Positions 25,436 through 35,089 of a stretch of DNA of 64,000 nt are shown here, piece by piece (within the stretch, counting starts at the first letter, position 1; every line of letters starts with the position of its first letter). The notes below the pieces were generated by a model. The model saw only the letters and a program-made list of their open reading frames with translations, was not told where the DNA came from and made no database searches. The DNA is from Flavobacteriales bacterium. Its GTDB lineage: Bacteria; Bacteroidota; Bacteroidia; UBA10329. The stretch covers positions 3,129 to 67,128 of the forward strand of contig JACJZQ010000018.1 in the NCBI GenBank assembly GCA_020635495.1, in the 5' to 3' direction. The position numbers and the translations under genes are program-made.

Positions 25436-26266
25436 ATGGCCGAAGTGAAGCCCATTCGTTACATCCGTCCCAAACAATCGATTTCCGATTGGCTGCGACA
25501 GTTGGTTGAAAGGCGCGAAACGCTGTGGTTCTTCATTTGGAAAGACCTGAAAGTGCAGTATCAGAAACCCGTTTTCGGTTTGCTTTGGTCTGTTTTCCAA
25601 CCACTCGTCTATTTCGGGATCATTCTTTCGGTGATGCAATTTTCGGGACGTGTGTCAACCGTTTCAGAAATGCCATTTTCGCTTTACCTCATTAGCGGAT
25701 TGTCCATTTGGAACTTCACCACCTCAAGTATTCTGGGTGCGGTGAACAGCATTCAATCCAACGCTGGCGTCATCAGTAAATCATTCTTTCCGCGGTTTTA
25801 TCTCATTCTATCGCCTGTTCTCAAAAGCACCTTCGATTTCTTTATCATGCTTCTCCTCGTGCTTGGATTCGCAGTCTATTTCCAGCAACCTTTCATCATC
25901 AGTAACCTTGGTTTTGTGCTGATTTCAGTGTTTATCGCAATTACAACGGCACTTGGCTGTTCTGCCATTGCTGCAAGTTTGGTGGTAGCCAATCGCCACA
26001 TTCGCAATGCCATTCCTGTGCTTCTTTATGCCATGATTTTCGCGCTTCCAGTGTTCTATTCAATGCAGGAAATCGATAATCCTTTTATACAAACGGTTTA
26101 TCAGTTCAATCCAATTGCTGGCGCGATGGATATGCTGCGCAGTGGCTTTGGAACTGAAATTTACATGCAACTGATGCTTTCTTGGCTGTTACAATCCGTA
26201 ATCTGGTTGGCACTTGGCATCATCCTTTTCCGAAGAACAGAAAGAACCTTGGCCGACAACGTATGA
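25436..26266 (+). CDS. Polysaccharide ABC exporter permease, copy 1 (Wzm/TagG type)
   Basis: 276 residues, six membrane segments, ABC-2 family. Typical features are the amphipathic N-terminus (WLRQLVERRETLWFFIWKDL), KPVFGLLWSVFQPL after TM1, and the end of TM6 followed by FRRTERTLADNV. Wzm permeases export undecaprenyl-linked O-antigen or teichoic-acid-like polymers across the inner membrane together with a Wzt ATPase, here the next gene (ATGA overlap). A second, different Wzm/Wzt pair lies at 31.2-33.4 kb. Confidence 0.88.
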   Translation: MAEVKPIRYIRPKQSISDWLRQLVERRETLWFFIWKDLKVQYQKPVFGLLWSVFQPLVYFGIILSVMQFSGRVSTVSEMPFSLYLISGLSIWNFTTSSILGAVNSIQSNAGVISKSFFPRFYLILSPVLKSTFDFFIMLLLVLGFAVYFQQPFIISNLGFVLISVFIAITTALGCSAIAASLVVANRHIRNAIPVLLYAMIFALPVFYSMQEIDNPFIQTVYQFNPIAGAMDMLRSGFGTEIYMQLMLSWLLQSVIWLALGIILFRRTERTLADNV

Positions 26267-27377
26267 AGGTGATAAGCGCAGACCGGCTTTCGAAATCGTA
26301 CTTCCTGAAAACGGAAGAGAATCAGGAATTTCATGCACTGAAGGACATTTCTTTCGACATCAACGAAGCAGAAACCGTTGGCATCATCGGCCACAACGGT
26401 GCGGGAAAAAGTACGCTTCTCAAACTACTTTCTGGAATCACTTTACCGACTTCGGGAGAAGCCAAAGTGGTCGGCTCGTTCTCAAGTCTGCTGGAAGTTG
26501 GAACAGGTTTTCACCCTGATCTTAGCGGCCGTGACAATATCTTTCTCAATGCTTCCATCCTCGGCATTTCGCGGAAGGAAGTGCAGGTTGAAATGGACAA
26601 CATCATTGCGTTTTCGGGCGTGGAGAAATTCATTGACCAGCCGTTGCGCACCCATTCCAGCGGGATGAAATTGCGCTTGGCGTTCTCCATCATCGCACAC
26701 CTCAAAACCGACATTATTGCGTTGGACGAAGTGCTAGCCGTAGGCGATTCCATGTTTCAGCTGAAATGCATGGAACGCATCTTCGATTTCAAGCAGCAAG
26801 GCAGGACAATTTTTTTCGTTTCGCACAATTTGAGTGCAGTGAAAAAGCTTTGCGAACGAACAATTGTTTCGGTTTGGATTAGGTGAAAATTAGTTTTCGA
26901 TGGCCAGACTGATGAAGCAGAATTGTTTTTTATCTGAATTTGAACCTCCCCAGCCCCTCCAATCAGGAAAACGTTAATGAATCGGATTTCATCCGTTCGT
27001 TGACTGTTTCATCCACGGAGAAAACAGGAAGAATTGAATTTCCTATTGAGCAATCAATTCCATCCGATTCCGAGATCGATCTTGGCATCAACATCAGCAC
27101 GCAAGATGGCGCGCCTTTGTACCATTTCAGTAATCGGTTCATTGACAAATCCCTTGTTCCCGAGAACGGAGCATTGCAACTCGAACTGACTTTTAACCAT
27201 CAGTTGAAAGCGGGTAATTACAACGTTGCCATCTATATCGGTCAGGGCGAGCAACAATTGCTTTGGAATGAAAATGCGGCTACGCTGACCATAGCACCAT
27301 TTGCGCCTTACGGCTTCCACAATCCAGATGCAATCCAGGCATCGATCATCACGGATTTCGACATTAATCAACTGTAG
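26263..27377 (+). pseudogene. Polysaccharide ABC exporter ATPase, copy 1 (Wzt type), frameshifted
   Basis: The first 620 bp are intact: Walker A GHNGAGKST, LLEVGTGFHPDLSGR, ABC signature HSSGMKLRL, Walker B IIALDEVLAVGD and switch VSHN. The frame then breaks near 26875-26885 (SVWIR then stop), resumes as KLVFDGQTDEAELFF, breaks again at the T-run 26926-26931, and resumes as LPSPSNQENVNESDF to a Wzt C-terminal carbohydrate-binding-like domain ending at 27377. Adding or removing single bases at homopolymers rebuilds a normal Wzt of about 370 residues. The likely cause is sequence error in a 1.6-kb low-quality stretch; true decay is possible. Confidence 0.75.
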
Positions 27378-28271
27378 TGGAAACGCCCGTTCTTCTGTTG
27401 GTTTACAATCGTCCGAAGCAGACCGAACAGGTGCTGAAAAGGTTGAAGGAATGTGGCGTTAAGAACGTTTTCGTTTCTGCTGACGGACCGAAAAAGATGC
27501 TACCGATAGAAAACTCACCGAAGAAGTGAAATCGATCCTTGGTCGATTCGATTCCTATCATCAAAAACTCACGGTTTTCTGAAAAGAATCTTGGCTGTAA
27601 AGAACGCGGTCATTTCGGGCATTGATTGGTTTTTCAACCCGGGTTGAAGAAGGCATCATTCTGGAAGATGATTGTCTTCCAAGTCCACACTTTTTCCATT
27701 TGCAGAAGATATGCTGAACCGCTATCGCGATGAGCGGAAAGTGATGATGATCGGTGGAAACAACCCGTTGGGCGAATGGAAAACAGATGGTGGACATTTT
27801 TTTCTCGCGAATCGGTACCATTTGGGGTTGGGCAACATGGAAAAACCGCTGGGAAACCTTTGATGCTGAACTTCCTGAGTTTGACAAATTCATCTTCGAA
27901 CCAAGGTTTTGAAAGGGCTTTTGGCCCCACAAAGCTTGCAACCTCAAGACTCAAGCTGACACAACAATCCCTGTGTGGAGAAATCGACACGTGGGATTAT
28001 CAATGGAATGCGCATCTGCTGATGAACTATGGTTTGGCTGTAATTCCAGAACGGAATCTGGTTGAGAACATCGGCTTTGAAAATGACGGAACGAACCTTC
28101 ATTCCAAACCTAATTGGATTGCCAACGAGGTGAGTGACGACCACCACTGAAAGTTGACCCGAGACCAGTTCTTCCTGACCGCGAATTCGAGATGGAATGG
28201 GAATTAGCAAGGCGTTCCGATTCGCCTGCAAAAGCCTCTTCGAAATCGTTTCGAGAAAAAGGAGAAAATGA
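27377..28271 (+). pseudogene. HlpA-like GT-A glycosyltransferase, multiply frameshifted
   Basis: No single frame covers this gene, but the pieces read in order as a nucleotide-sugar transferase: VETPVLLLVYNRPKQTEQ (GTG start overlapping the wzt stop), VFVSADGPKK, NAVISGIDWFF, VEEGIILEDDCLPSPHFF, MLNRYRDERKVMMIGG, FSRIGTIWGWATWKNRWETF, IDTWDYQWNAHLLMNYGLAV, PLKVDPRPVLPDREFE. The ILEDDCLPS and WGWATW motifs are typical of hemolytic-protein-HlpA-like GTs in polysaccharide loci. At least eight frame breaks are seen, mostly at A, T or C runs (27491, 27575, about 27603, 27638, 27699, 27797, 27901, about 28146). Motifs are otherwise well preserved. The end is estimated from the next start. Confidence 0.7.
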
Positions 28272-29327
28272 AAAACGAAAGCTTCGGATTCTGCTCCTCA
28301 ACTCAACCGATATTGGCGGTGGCGCAGAAAAAATCGTGTTTACGCTCCATCAAAAATTATTGGAGTTTGGGCATGATTCTCAACTTTTTGTTCAAGTCAA
28401 AAAGGCTGATTTAGGTTCAGTGTTCAAGAAATCGCAGATTGGAAATCACAAATAGAGAATTTCCAGCCTGATGTAATCCATGTGCACAACCTCCACGGAA
28501 CTTCAATTCCATTGGATGAATTGGCTGAAATTTCGAAACGCATTCCTGTGCTTTTCACATTGCATGATTCGTGGCTTACAACTGGAAGCATTGAACATCC
28601 TTTCGAACCTGATCCAGAGAAACTGAATCTCTTGGACCTGATCTCATGGAAAAGGGAATTCAGCTTGCGGAATAAGGTGGTCGCCAGAGGCAATTTCCAC
28701 TTTACGGCTCCAAGTCAATGGATGCGCGAACTGTTTTTCACGGCATATGGAATTCGACCATATTACGTTCCGAATGCCATTAAGAAGGCTGAACCGAATG
28801 AAGTTGAAATTCCATCCGAACGATTCATTCTGTTTGTGGCCAATCGACCAGAAACGAATCCTTACAAGGATTTCGCAACGCTGAAAAAAGCTTGGAACAA
28901 AGCCAACGAAAAACTGGGCGAAAACGGTTGTGACCTGATCGTTCTTGGTGGAGAGTCGAAAACTGAGAAAGTCCGAAATCGAACGTTTTTCATCATGGAA
29001 AAACAGTCAACGGACAGCGTTTTGGCTTTCATGGGCAAATCGCTCATAGTAGTTCAAGCCAGTTTACAGGACAATGCTCCGCTGACCATCTTGGAAGCAC
29101 ATTCGATCGGCAAAAATGTAGTCGGCTCGATGGTTGGTGGAATCCCAGAATTAATGACAGAGCAGGAACACGATTGGCTCTATGAAGCTGGAAATGCGGA
29201 TGATCTTTGCGAGAGGTTGATTCTAGCTATCGAATCGGAAAGCAAAGAAACCAGCCAATTCGTACATACTGTGGAATCGATGGTTAACACATATCTTGGT
29301 CATTACCTGAGTTTTACCGATGCCTGA
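28268..29327 (+). pseudogene. Family 4 glycosyltransferase, frameshifted near 5' end
   Basis: The body (28482-29327, 281 residues) is intact and reads as a GT-B, GT4-like enzyme: HVHNLHGTSIP, VLFTLHDSWLTTGSIEHPF, FTAPSQWMRELF, VFVANRPE-like ILFVANRPETNPYKD, and the donor-site region NAPLTILEAHSIGKNVVGSMVGGIPE. The N-terminus is in another frame (KLRILLLNSTDIGGGAEKIV). Two breaks separate them from a continuous gene: an A-run at 28271-28275 just after the ATG and a missing base near 28426-28431, before EIADWKSQIENFQPDVI. It should add a sugar to the lipid-linked glycan at the cytoplasmic face. The stop overlaps the next gene by 8 bp. Confidence 0.75.
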
Positions 29328-30246
29328 GTTTTCCATCATAACACCTGTGCTGAACCAAGCTTCGACCATTGAAAAATGCATCGAATCCGTGGCCGCACAG
29401 AATGTGGATGTGGAGCACATAATAATTGATGGCGGCAGCACGGATGGAACTGTTGACCTCATCAGAAAACACGAAGACAAACTTGCGTTTTGGGTGAGTG
29501 AACCGGACCGCGGACAGAGTCACGCCATTAACAAAGGACTGAATCGAGCAAAAGGAACTTGGCTCAATTGGCTGAATGCTGATGACCAACTGACGGAAAA
29601 CGCGCTCCAAACTGTTCTGAAAACTGCAAGACCGGATACGCAAGTTGTGGTTGGAAAATGCCGCCACATCAACCAAAAAGGAGAAACCCTTGCGGAAGGC
29701 CCTGCCCCACTTTGGAGAACTGTTGAAGGTAATTTGGGGAAGTACAGCATGGGTCAGCCCTCACATTTTTACAGAACGCAAGTGGTTCGAAAGCTTGGAG
29801 GAATCAACGAGTCGCTTCATTACTGTATGGACATGGAGCTGTGGTTCAGATATTTGATCAGAAACGGATTGAAACACGTAAGTGAGACGGATGATGTTTT
29901 GAGCCTGTTCCTCGTCAGACCTGATTCCAAGACGCAGCAGCGGGAAAACACAGAACTGGAGACCTATCAAGTTTATAAAGCGCTATTTCGCAACTACCCT
30001 ATGCCTGAAGTGATTGCGCAATTCTTTGAAACCATCCCCGATAGGTCTGAAATTAAATTCGAACCTTCGCAGCGATTAGACTCGCAGGCGCTGAATGCCC
30101 ATTTTTCCTGGCATCTGTTCTTGAAAGCATACGATGAGAAAAAGATGGATTCCGCAACTGCATTGTTTGAAATTGCAAGAAATAGCGGACGACTTAGCGT
30201 AAAGGACAAACTACTTTGGCAAGCAAAGCTGACATTAAAGCATTAG
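29320..30246 (+). CDS. Family 2 glycosyltransferase
   Basis: 308 residues with the GT-A fold: FSIITPVLNQASTIEKCI at the N-terminus, IIIDGGSTDGTVDLI, the DRGQSHAINKGL substrate loop and the NADDQ metal-binding (DxD-like) motif near residue 87. CMDMELWFRY near 170 matches the acceptor-side ED-type motif of WcaA-like enzymes. It has no membrane segment. Its start overlaps the GT4 gene, and the run of overlapping genes shows one operon. Donor and acceptor are unknown. Confidence 0.85.
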   Translation: MPEFSIITPVLNQASTIEKCIESVAAQNVDVEHIIIDGGSTDGTVDLIRKHEDKLAFWVSEPDRGQSHAINKGLNRAKGTWLNWLNADDQLTENALQTVLKTARPDTQVVVGKCRHINQKGETLAEGPAPLWRTVEGNLGKYSMGQPSHFYRTQVVRKLGGINESLHYCMDMELWFRYLIRNGLKHVSETDDVLSLFLVRPDSKTQQRENTELETYQVYKALFRNYPMPEVIAQFFETIPDRSEIKFEPSQRLDSQALNAHFSWHLFLKAYDEKKMDSATALFEIARNSGRLSVKDKLLWQAKLTLKH

Positions 30247-31220
30247 AACGACCAACCTTTAGTTCTTTGTCCGACTCTCCCTTGGTCAGCATTCTGATGC
30301 CGGCATACAATGCGGAGCGCTTCATTCCCGAAGCCATTCAATCTACTCTTGACCAAGACTACCAGAATTGGGAACTCCTGATTCTGGACGATGCGAGCAC
30401 AGACCGGACGTTAGTGCAGATTGAGCGTTTTACAGATAGTAGAATCCGTGTATTCAAACACGAAAAAAACGCAGGCTACCTCGAATCATGTAACGAACTG
30501 TTTGCACTGGCAAAAGGTGAGCTTGTCACTTTTCTGGATGCGGACGACCTGCAGACCATTGACCGTATTACAGTGTGCATCAATGAATTGAAAAGAAATA
30601 CTTCCCTTGGATTTGTAACATCTGACAACATGCGTATCAATGAAGTTGGTGAGGTCTTATCACATCAAAACGTAAAAGTAGATTACGCAAAGATGGCATC
30701 CGATCCGAGCTATGAGGTCTATTTTGCCTGCGCATCTTTGATGATCAGACGCGAAGTATTAGAGCGCGTAGAAGGTTATCATCCCTTCTTCAAGGGAATT
30801 GGCGGTGAAGACTATCACATGATCTGGGAACTCTGCCGATTAACCAGCGGAATGCACATCAATAGACCGTTGTATCACTACAGAAAGCACGTTGATCAAA
30901 ATCAATTCCGAATCACCAATCCTCTCAAGTATTTCATGATGGATATTCTACATGACATTCGGAATAAAAGCATCTCTACAGGTCAAAACCCACTATCGGA
31001 TTGGGAAGCATACAGAGCTTGGTGGGAAAAAAGGGTTGATGAAAACGCTTCTGAGATTCTTATGAGAAAAGCCGTGGAGAGCCTACAGTTGGGCAGAAAA
31101 CTCGAAGCATTGTCATTGGGACTCAACAGTGTTACCCGAAAACCACTGACAATCAACAAGATGAAGTCGTTTGCAAGACTCATCAAACGCATGATGAACG
31201 AGCAGTTTTCTGCATTGTAA
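30216..31220 (+). CDS. Family 2 glycosyltransferase
   Basis: A GT-A enzyme with PLVSILMPAYNAERFIPEAI, LLILDDASTDRTL, FLDADDL (DxD) and GGEDYHMIWEL (general-base region). The longest form has 334 residues from TTG 30216, overlapping the previous gene by 31 bp; TTG 30267 or 30282 just before the conserved LVSILMPAYN are credible shorter starts. The C-terminal 70 residues are helical and basic. Role in the polysaccharide locus; specificity unknown. Confidence 0.82.
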   Translation: MASKADIKALERPTFSSLSDSPLVSILMPAYNAERFIPEAIQSTLDQDYQNWELLILDDASTDRTLVQIERFTDSRIRVFKHEKNAGYLESCNELFALAKGELVTFLDADDLQTIDRITVCINELKRNTSLGFVTSDNMRINEVGEVLSHQNVKVDYAKMASDPSYEVYFACASLMIRREVLERVEGYHPFFKGIGGEDYHMIWELCRLTSGMHINRPLYHYRKHVDQNQFRITNPLKYFMMDILHDIRNKSISTGQNPLSDWEAYRAWWEKRVDENASEILMRKAVESLQLGRKLEALSLGLNSVTRKPLTINKMKSFARLIKRMMNEQFSAL

Positions 31221-31223
31221 ACC

Positions 31224-31231
31224 TATATTTG
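31224..31231 (+). promoter_or_regulatory. -7 element (TATATTTG) before second Wzm gene
   Basis: Exact TAnnTTTG match 19 bp before the ATG at 31251, in the 30-bp gap after the preceding GT2. It suggests an internal promoter for the second exporter pair. Confidence 0.45.
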
Positions 31232-31250
31232 TCCGACCAACTGAAGCTGA

Positions 31251-32099
31251 ATGCCTGAAGAAAAATGGGACCTCGTCATCACCCCGAGAACGAAATGGTG
31301 GGATCTGAGACTTGGGGAGTTGTGGGAGTACCGCGACCTGATTCTGATTTTCGTTAGACGTGACATTGTTTCAGTCTACAAGCAGACGGTTCTTGGCCCG
31401 CTATGGTTTTTCCTTAGTCCGCTGTTCACTGTAATTACTTTCAATTTTGTTTTCAATAACATCGCGGGCATCTCAACAGACGGTATCCCTGGGCCCGTTT
31501 TTTATCTTAGTGGCACCACGCTTTGGAACTACTTCTCCACCTGTTTTTCCTCAACCTCAAACACGTTCAGAACCAATGCCGCTGTTTTTGGCAAGGTTTA
31601 TTTTCCGCGGTTAGCTGCTCCACTGGCAACCATTCTGGCCAACCTGCTCAAATTCGGAATTCAACTCACGATGTTCCTTGGTTTCATTGCCTACTACAGA
31701 CTTTTTGAGGAAACTACATTGCGGTTTGATGACGCCATTTTCTTCTTCCCCGTTCTGGTTCTGTTGATGGGCATGCTCGCTCTTGGTGTAGGAATCATCA
31801 TCTCCACCATGACCACTAAGTACCGGGACCTTGCAAACTTTGTCTCTTTCGGGGTAGGCTTGCTAATGTATATTACCCCGGTCATCTATCCACTATCTGC
31901 TGTACCTGAAGCTTATGCCCCATTTGTAGAATACAACCCCATCTCCCCCATCATTGAGATGTTCAGGTTAGGCTTTACGGGAGTCGGAACCGTAACAGCA
32001 GCAGACCTTGCCTACAGCGCAGGATTTACTGGAGTAGTTCTCTTAATAGGCATCATGCTCTTTCATCGTGTGGAGCGAACATTTATGGACACCGTTTAA
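31251..32099 (+). CDS. Polysaccharide ABC exporter permease, copy 2 (Wzm/TagG type)
   Basis: 282 residues, six membrane segments, ABC-2 family. It has ELWEYRDLILIFVRRDIVSVYKQT before TM1, LGPLWFFLSPLF, AAVFGKVYFPRLAAPLA, the conserved TTKYRDLANF loop and FHRVERTFMDTV at the end. It differs clearly from copy 1 at 25436, so this is not a recent duplication. With the Wzt-type ATPase 9 bp downstream it should export a lipid-linked polysaccharide. The FGKVYFPRL and TxKYRD motifs are those of Wzm proteins from O-antigen loci. Confidence 0.92.
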   Translation: MPEEKWDLVITPRTKWWDLRLGELWEYRDLILIFVRRDIVSVYKQTVLGPLWFFLSPLFTVITFNFVFNNIAGISTDGIPGPVFYLSGTTLWNYFSTCFSSTSNTFRTNAAVFGKVYFPRLAAPLATILANLLKFGIQLTMFLGFIAYYRLFEETTLRFDDAIFFFPVLVLLMGMLALGVGIIISTMTTKYRDLANFVSFGVGLLMYITPVIYPLSAVPEAYAPFVEYNPISPIIEMFRLGFTGVGTVTAADLAYSAGFTGVVLLIGIMLFHRVERTFMDTV

Positions 32100-32108
32100 T
32101 CCTGAAGA

Positions 32109-33377
32109 ATGAGCATAGCACTGTCCGTAGAAAATGTATCGAAACAATACCGATTAGGCCTTGTGGGATCCGGCACACTGCGAGAAGACCTCGTTGGTTG
32201 GTGGTATAGAATGCGTGGGTTGGAAGATCCCACACTGATGATCGGTGAGGAGAACGACCGCACCAAAACCGGAGTCAGCAATTACGTTTGGGCGTTACGA
32301 GACATCAACTTTGAAGTGCAGCAGGGTGAGGTTCTAGGAATCATTGGCAAGAACGGTGCTGGTAAAAGCACCTTATTGAAGCTCCTATCCCGTGTTACCG
32401 CTCCTACTACAGGTAGTATTAAAGCCAAAGGCAGAATTGCCAGCCTATTAGAAGTAGGTACTGGTTTTCACCCAGAGTTAACTGGTAGAGAGAATATCTT
32501 CCTCAATGGCGCCATCATGGGCATGAAGCGCCATGAGATAAACCGAAAGCTGGATGAGATCGTTGCTTTTGCGGGAGTTGAACGCTATTTAGACACCCCT
32601 GTAAAACGCTACAGCAGCGGCATGTACGTGCGTTTAGCTTTTGCTGTAGCCGCGCACCTTGAACCAGAAATTCTGATTGTAGATGAGGTGCTTGCCGTTG
32701 GAGATGCCGAATTCCAAAAGAAAGCACTCGGGAAAATGAAGGATGTTTCTTCTGGAGAAGGAAGAACTGTTTTATTCGTTAGCCACAATATGGCAAGTGT
32801 GAAAACGCTTTGCTCAAGAGCGATACTCATGGCAAATGGGAAAGTTGCGGCAGACGGGAATACTGGTTCGGTGATTTCAGAATATCTCAACTTGGATAAA
32901 ACAGATACCTCTGCGAATGAAGTTTCTTTCAATGGTCAGTTCGATACCGACATTTTCAGCTTGAAGAGTATCCTTGTAAAAGGCAAAGGAAAAGACTCGA
33001 ACTCGCCAATTGAAGAAAAAGATGAAATTGAAATTTCATTGCGAATTCATCTAAAATCGGATGAACCGAAGCGATTTCATATTACATATCACTTGGTTTC
33101 CGAAACTGGTGACACACTTTTTTCTTTCTACCCGGAGGAGCAACTAATGAATACTGGAGTTAATCAGATAAGTTGTCTGGTACCAGGTTCTTTTCTTCAA
33201 TCAGGTAATTATTCATTGAACATCTTTGTGGTCCGAGATAGAAACACTTCCATTTTCTCGGAGAAAGACATCATCCATTTCACTGTCGTGGATTCAAAGC
33301 GATCTATGGGTGACTTTATGGGGAGAGAACCAGGGTACATTAGGCCAAAGTTTATTTGGGAAAACTCATCCGAATGA
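32109..33377 (+). CDS. Polysaccharide ABC exporter ATPase, copy 2 (Wzt type, with C-terminal domain)
   Basis: 422 residues. The nucleotide-binding domain has Walker A GKNGAGKST (80-88), LLEVGTGFHPELTGR, signature YSSGMYVRL near 168-176, Walker B ILIVDEVLAVGD and VSHN. It is followed by a Wzt-type C-terminal domain (about 275-415: EEKDEIEISLRIHL, GNYSLNIFVV) that in O-antigen systems recognises the chain end cap. An insert before Walker A (residues 20-55, DLVGWWYRMRGLED) is typical of this branch. Its stop overlaps the aminotransferase start (ATGA). This is the intact exporter of the locus. Confidence 0.93.
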   Translation: MSIALSVENVSKQYRLGLVGSGTLREDLVGWWYRMRGLEDPTLMIGEENDRTKTGVSNYVWALRDINFEVQQGEVLGIIGKNGAGKSTLLKLLSRVTAPTTGSIKAKGRIASLLEVGTGFHPELTGRENIFLNGAIMGMKRHEINRKLDEIVAFAGVERYLDTPVKRYSSGMYVRLAFAVAAHLEPEILIVDEVLAVGDAEFQKKALGKMKDVSSGEGRTVLFVSHNMASVKTLCSRAILMANGKVAADGNTGSVISEYLNLDKTDTSANEVSFNGQFDTDIFSLKSILVKGKGKDSNSPIEEKDEIEISLRIHLKSDEPKRFHITYHLVSETGDTLFSFYPEEQLMNTGVNQISCLVPGSFLQSGNYSLNIFVVRDRNTSIFSEKDIIHFTVVDSKRSMGDFMGREPGYIRPKFIWENSSE

Positions 33378-34456
33378 TACCCGTAACGAAATCCTTCCTG
33401 CCGCCAATTGAGGAGTACACCAAGCAGGTGCAACGGGCCTACGATAACGGTTGGCTTACCAACCGTGGAGAGCTGGTTCTGGAATTGGAACAGAAACTGA
33501 CCGATCATCTTTCTCTACAGAACAGTACCATCACTTGCATGAACAATGGCACCATTCCGTTACAAATAGCCTTAAAACTTTTGGGTGAGGGAGGAGAGGT
33601 CATTACCACACCTTTCAGTTATGTGGCCACCACATCTTCCATTGTTTGGGAAGGATGTACCCCCGTGTTTGTAGATATTGCCCCCCACCATTGGACCATT
33701 GACGAAACCCTGATAGAAGCAGCCATCACAGAAAAGACCACCTGCATCTTAGCAACACACGTGTTTGGCAACCCATGTAATGTGGATGCAATAGAGGCAA
33801 TTGCAAAAAAACACAGGCTGTATGTCATCTATGATGCCGCGCACGCCTTTGGGGTTACATACAAGGGAAAGAGCATTTTTGAGTATGGCGACATCAGCAC
33901 CTGTAGTTTTCATGCAACTAAATTGTTCCATACTGGAGAGGGAGGAGCCGTCTTTTGCAAAGACCCAGAACTTCAGCACCGTATTTTTTACAGCCACAAC
34001 TTCGGCCATAACGGCCCCACTGGATTCCATGGACTTGGTATAAACGGTAAGATGAGTGAGCTCAGTGCTGCCATGGGACTTGCAGTTCTGCCTTACTTGG
34101 AAAACATCCTTTCAAAACGAAAGAACCTCTATAAACTATACCTTGAACTACTACAAGATGTAAAGGCAACGTTTCAACAGATTCGGCCGGGTACATATTA
34201 CAACTACGCATACTTTCCAATAGTTTTTTCGACTGAAGAGAAAATGATTAAAGTAGAAGAAGGGTTGCGAAAAGCCAACATCTTCCCGAGGAGATACTTT
34301 TATCCGAGCCTGAACAAACTGCCATATACTGACCATGTGAGCTGTAAGGTGTCAGAGTATATTTCAAGCAGAATCTTGTGTCTACCACTTTTCCATGACC
34401 TTTCCACTCCAGAAGTGGCTCGAATATCAGATTCCATCAAAAATCTTGCATCATGA
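33374..34456 (+). CDS. DegT/DnrJ/EryC1/StrS-family sugar aminotransferase
   Basis: This 360-residue PLP enzyme transfers an amino group from glutamate to a keto nucleotide sugar in the cytoplasm. The start at 33374 (MIPVTKSFLPP) overlaps the wzt stop; a TTG at 33356 is less likely. Key features are NGTIPLQIAL (cofactor phosphate region), IYDAAHAFG (Asp that contacts the PLP pyridine) and SFHATK with the Schiff-base Lys183, followed by HTGEGGA. The next gene is an N-acetyltransferase of the PglD/NeuD type, so together they should make an N-acylated aminodeoxy sugar (3- or 4-amino). No nucleotide-sugar dehydratase is in the window. Confidence 0.93.
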   Translation: MIPVTKSFLPPIEEYTKQVQRAYDNGWLTNRGELVLELEQKLTDHLSLQNSTITCMNNGTIPLQIALKLLGEGGEVITTPFSYVATTSSIVWEGCTPVFVDIAPHHWTIDETLIEAAITEKTTCILATHVFGNPCNVDAIEAIAKKHRLYVIYDAAHAFGVTYKGKSIFEYGDISTCSFHATKLFHTGEGGAVFCKDPELQHRIFYSHNFGHNGPTGFHGLGINGKMSELSAAMGLAVLPYLENILSKRKNLYKLYLELLQDVKATFQQIRPGTYYNYAYFPIVFSTEEKMIKVEEGLRKANIFPRRYFYPSLNKLPYTDHVSCKVSEYISSRILCLPLFHDLSTPEVARISDSIKNLAS

Positions 34457-35082
34457 TTATTCTGGGAGCTGGCGGATTTGCCAAAGAAGTTCTCGAAGTT
34501 ATACATCAGATTGAACCTGATTGTGGTTTACACTTTTATGACGATACATCATGGGATCTTGACATGCTTTTTGAACGATACCCTGTTCTGCATTCAATTT
34601 CAGACTTGAACGAGTATTTAGCCGAATCAGATAGAAGATTCGCGTTAGGAGTTGGCAATCCTGCGGTTAGGGAAAAATTGTTCAGGATGGGTGAGAAATT
34701 AGGAGGGGAAGCCTGTTCAGTCATCAGCCCGTATGCACAAATTGGTAAGCACGGAAATAAAATTGATGTTGGCTGTAGTATTATGACGGGCGTTATTGTC
34801 ACAACCGAAGTCAACATCGAGCAAGGTGTGTTAATCAATCTCAACTGTACTATCGGTCATAATGTGCGCATCGGGGAATTCTCCGAACTCTCGCCAGGAG
34901 TTAATGTTTCAGGTAATTGCACGATTGAAAGTGGATGTAGCATTGGAACTAATGCGACTATTCTCCCTGGGATTAAGGTCGGAAGAATGGCTACAGTTGG
35001 TGCTGGTGCAGTTGTAACCAAGGACGTACCCGAAAACACCGTGGTTGTCGGCAATCCAGCTAAGCTCCTCAAGAAAAACTGA
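34453..35082 (+). CDS. PglD/NeuD-family sugar acyltransferase
   Basis: 209 residues. The N-terminal Rossmann-like half (MIILGAGGFAKEVLEVI) binds the nucleotide sugar; the C-terminal half is a left-handed beta-helix with hexapeptide repeats (IGHNVRIGEFSELSPGVNVSG, CSIGTNATILPG, TVGAGAVVTKDVPENTVVVG). The catalytic His is probably H in TIGHNVRIG. It transfers an acetyl or other acyl group to an aminosugar nucleotide made by the adjacent aminotransferase (overlap ATGATTA). The GNPAK end is standard for the family. A sialic-acid O-acetyltransferase is the less likely alternative. Confidence 0.9.
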   Translation: MIILGAGGFAKEVLEVIHQIEPDCGLHFYDDTSWDLDMLFERYPVLHSISDLNEYLAESDRRFALGVGNPAVREKLFRMGEKLGGEACSVISPYAQIGKHGNKIDVGCSIMTGVIVTTEVNIEQGVLINLNCTIGHNVRIGEFSELSPGVNVSGNCTIESGCSIGTNATILPGIKVGRMATVGAGAVVTKDVPENTVVVGNPAKLLKKN

Positions 35083-35089
35083 TACCTCA

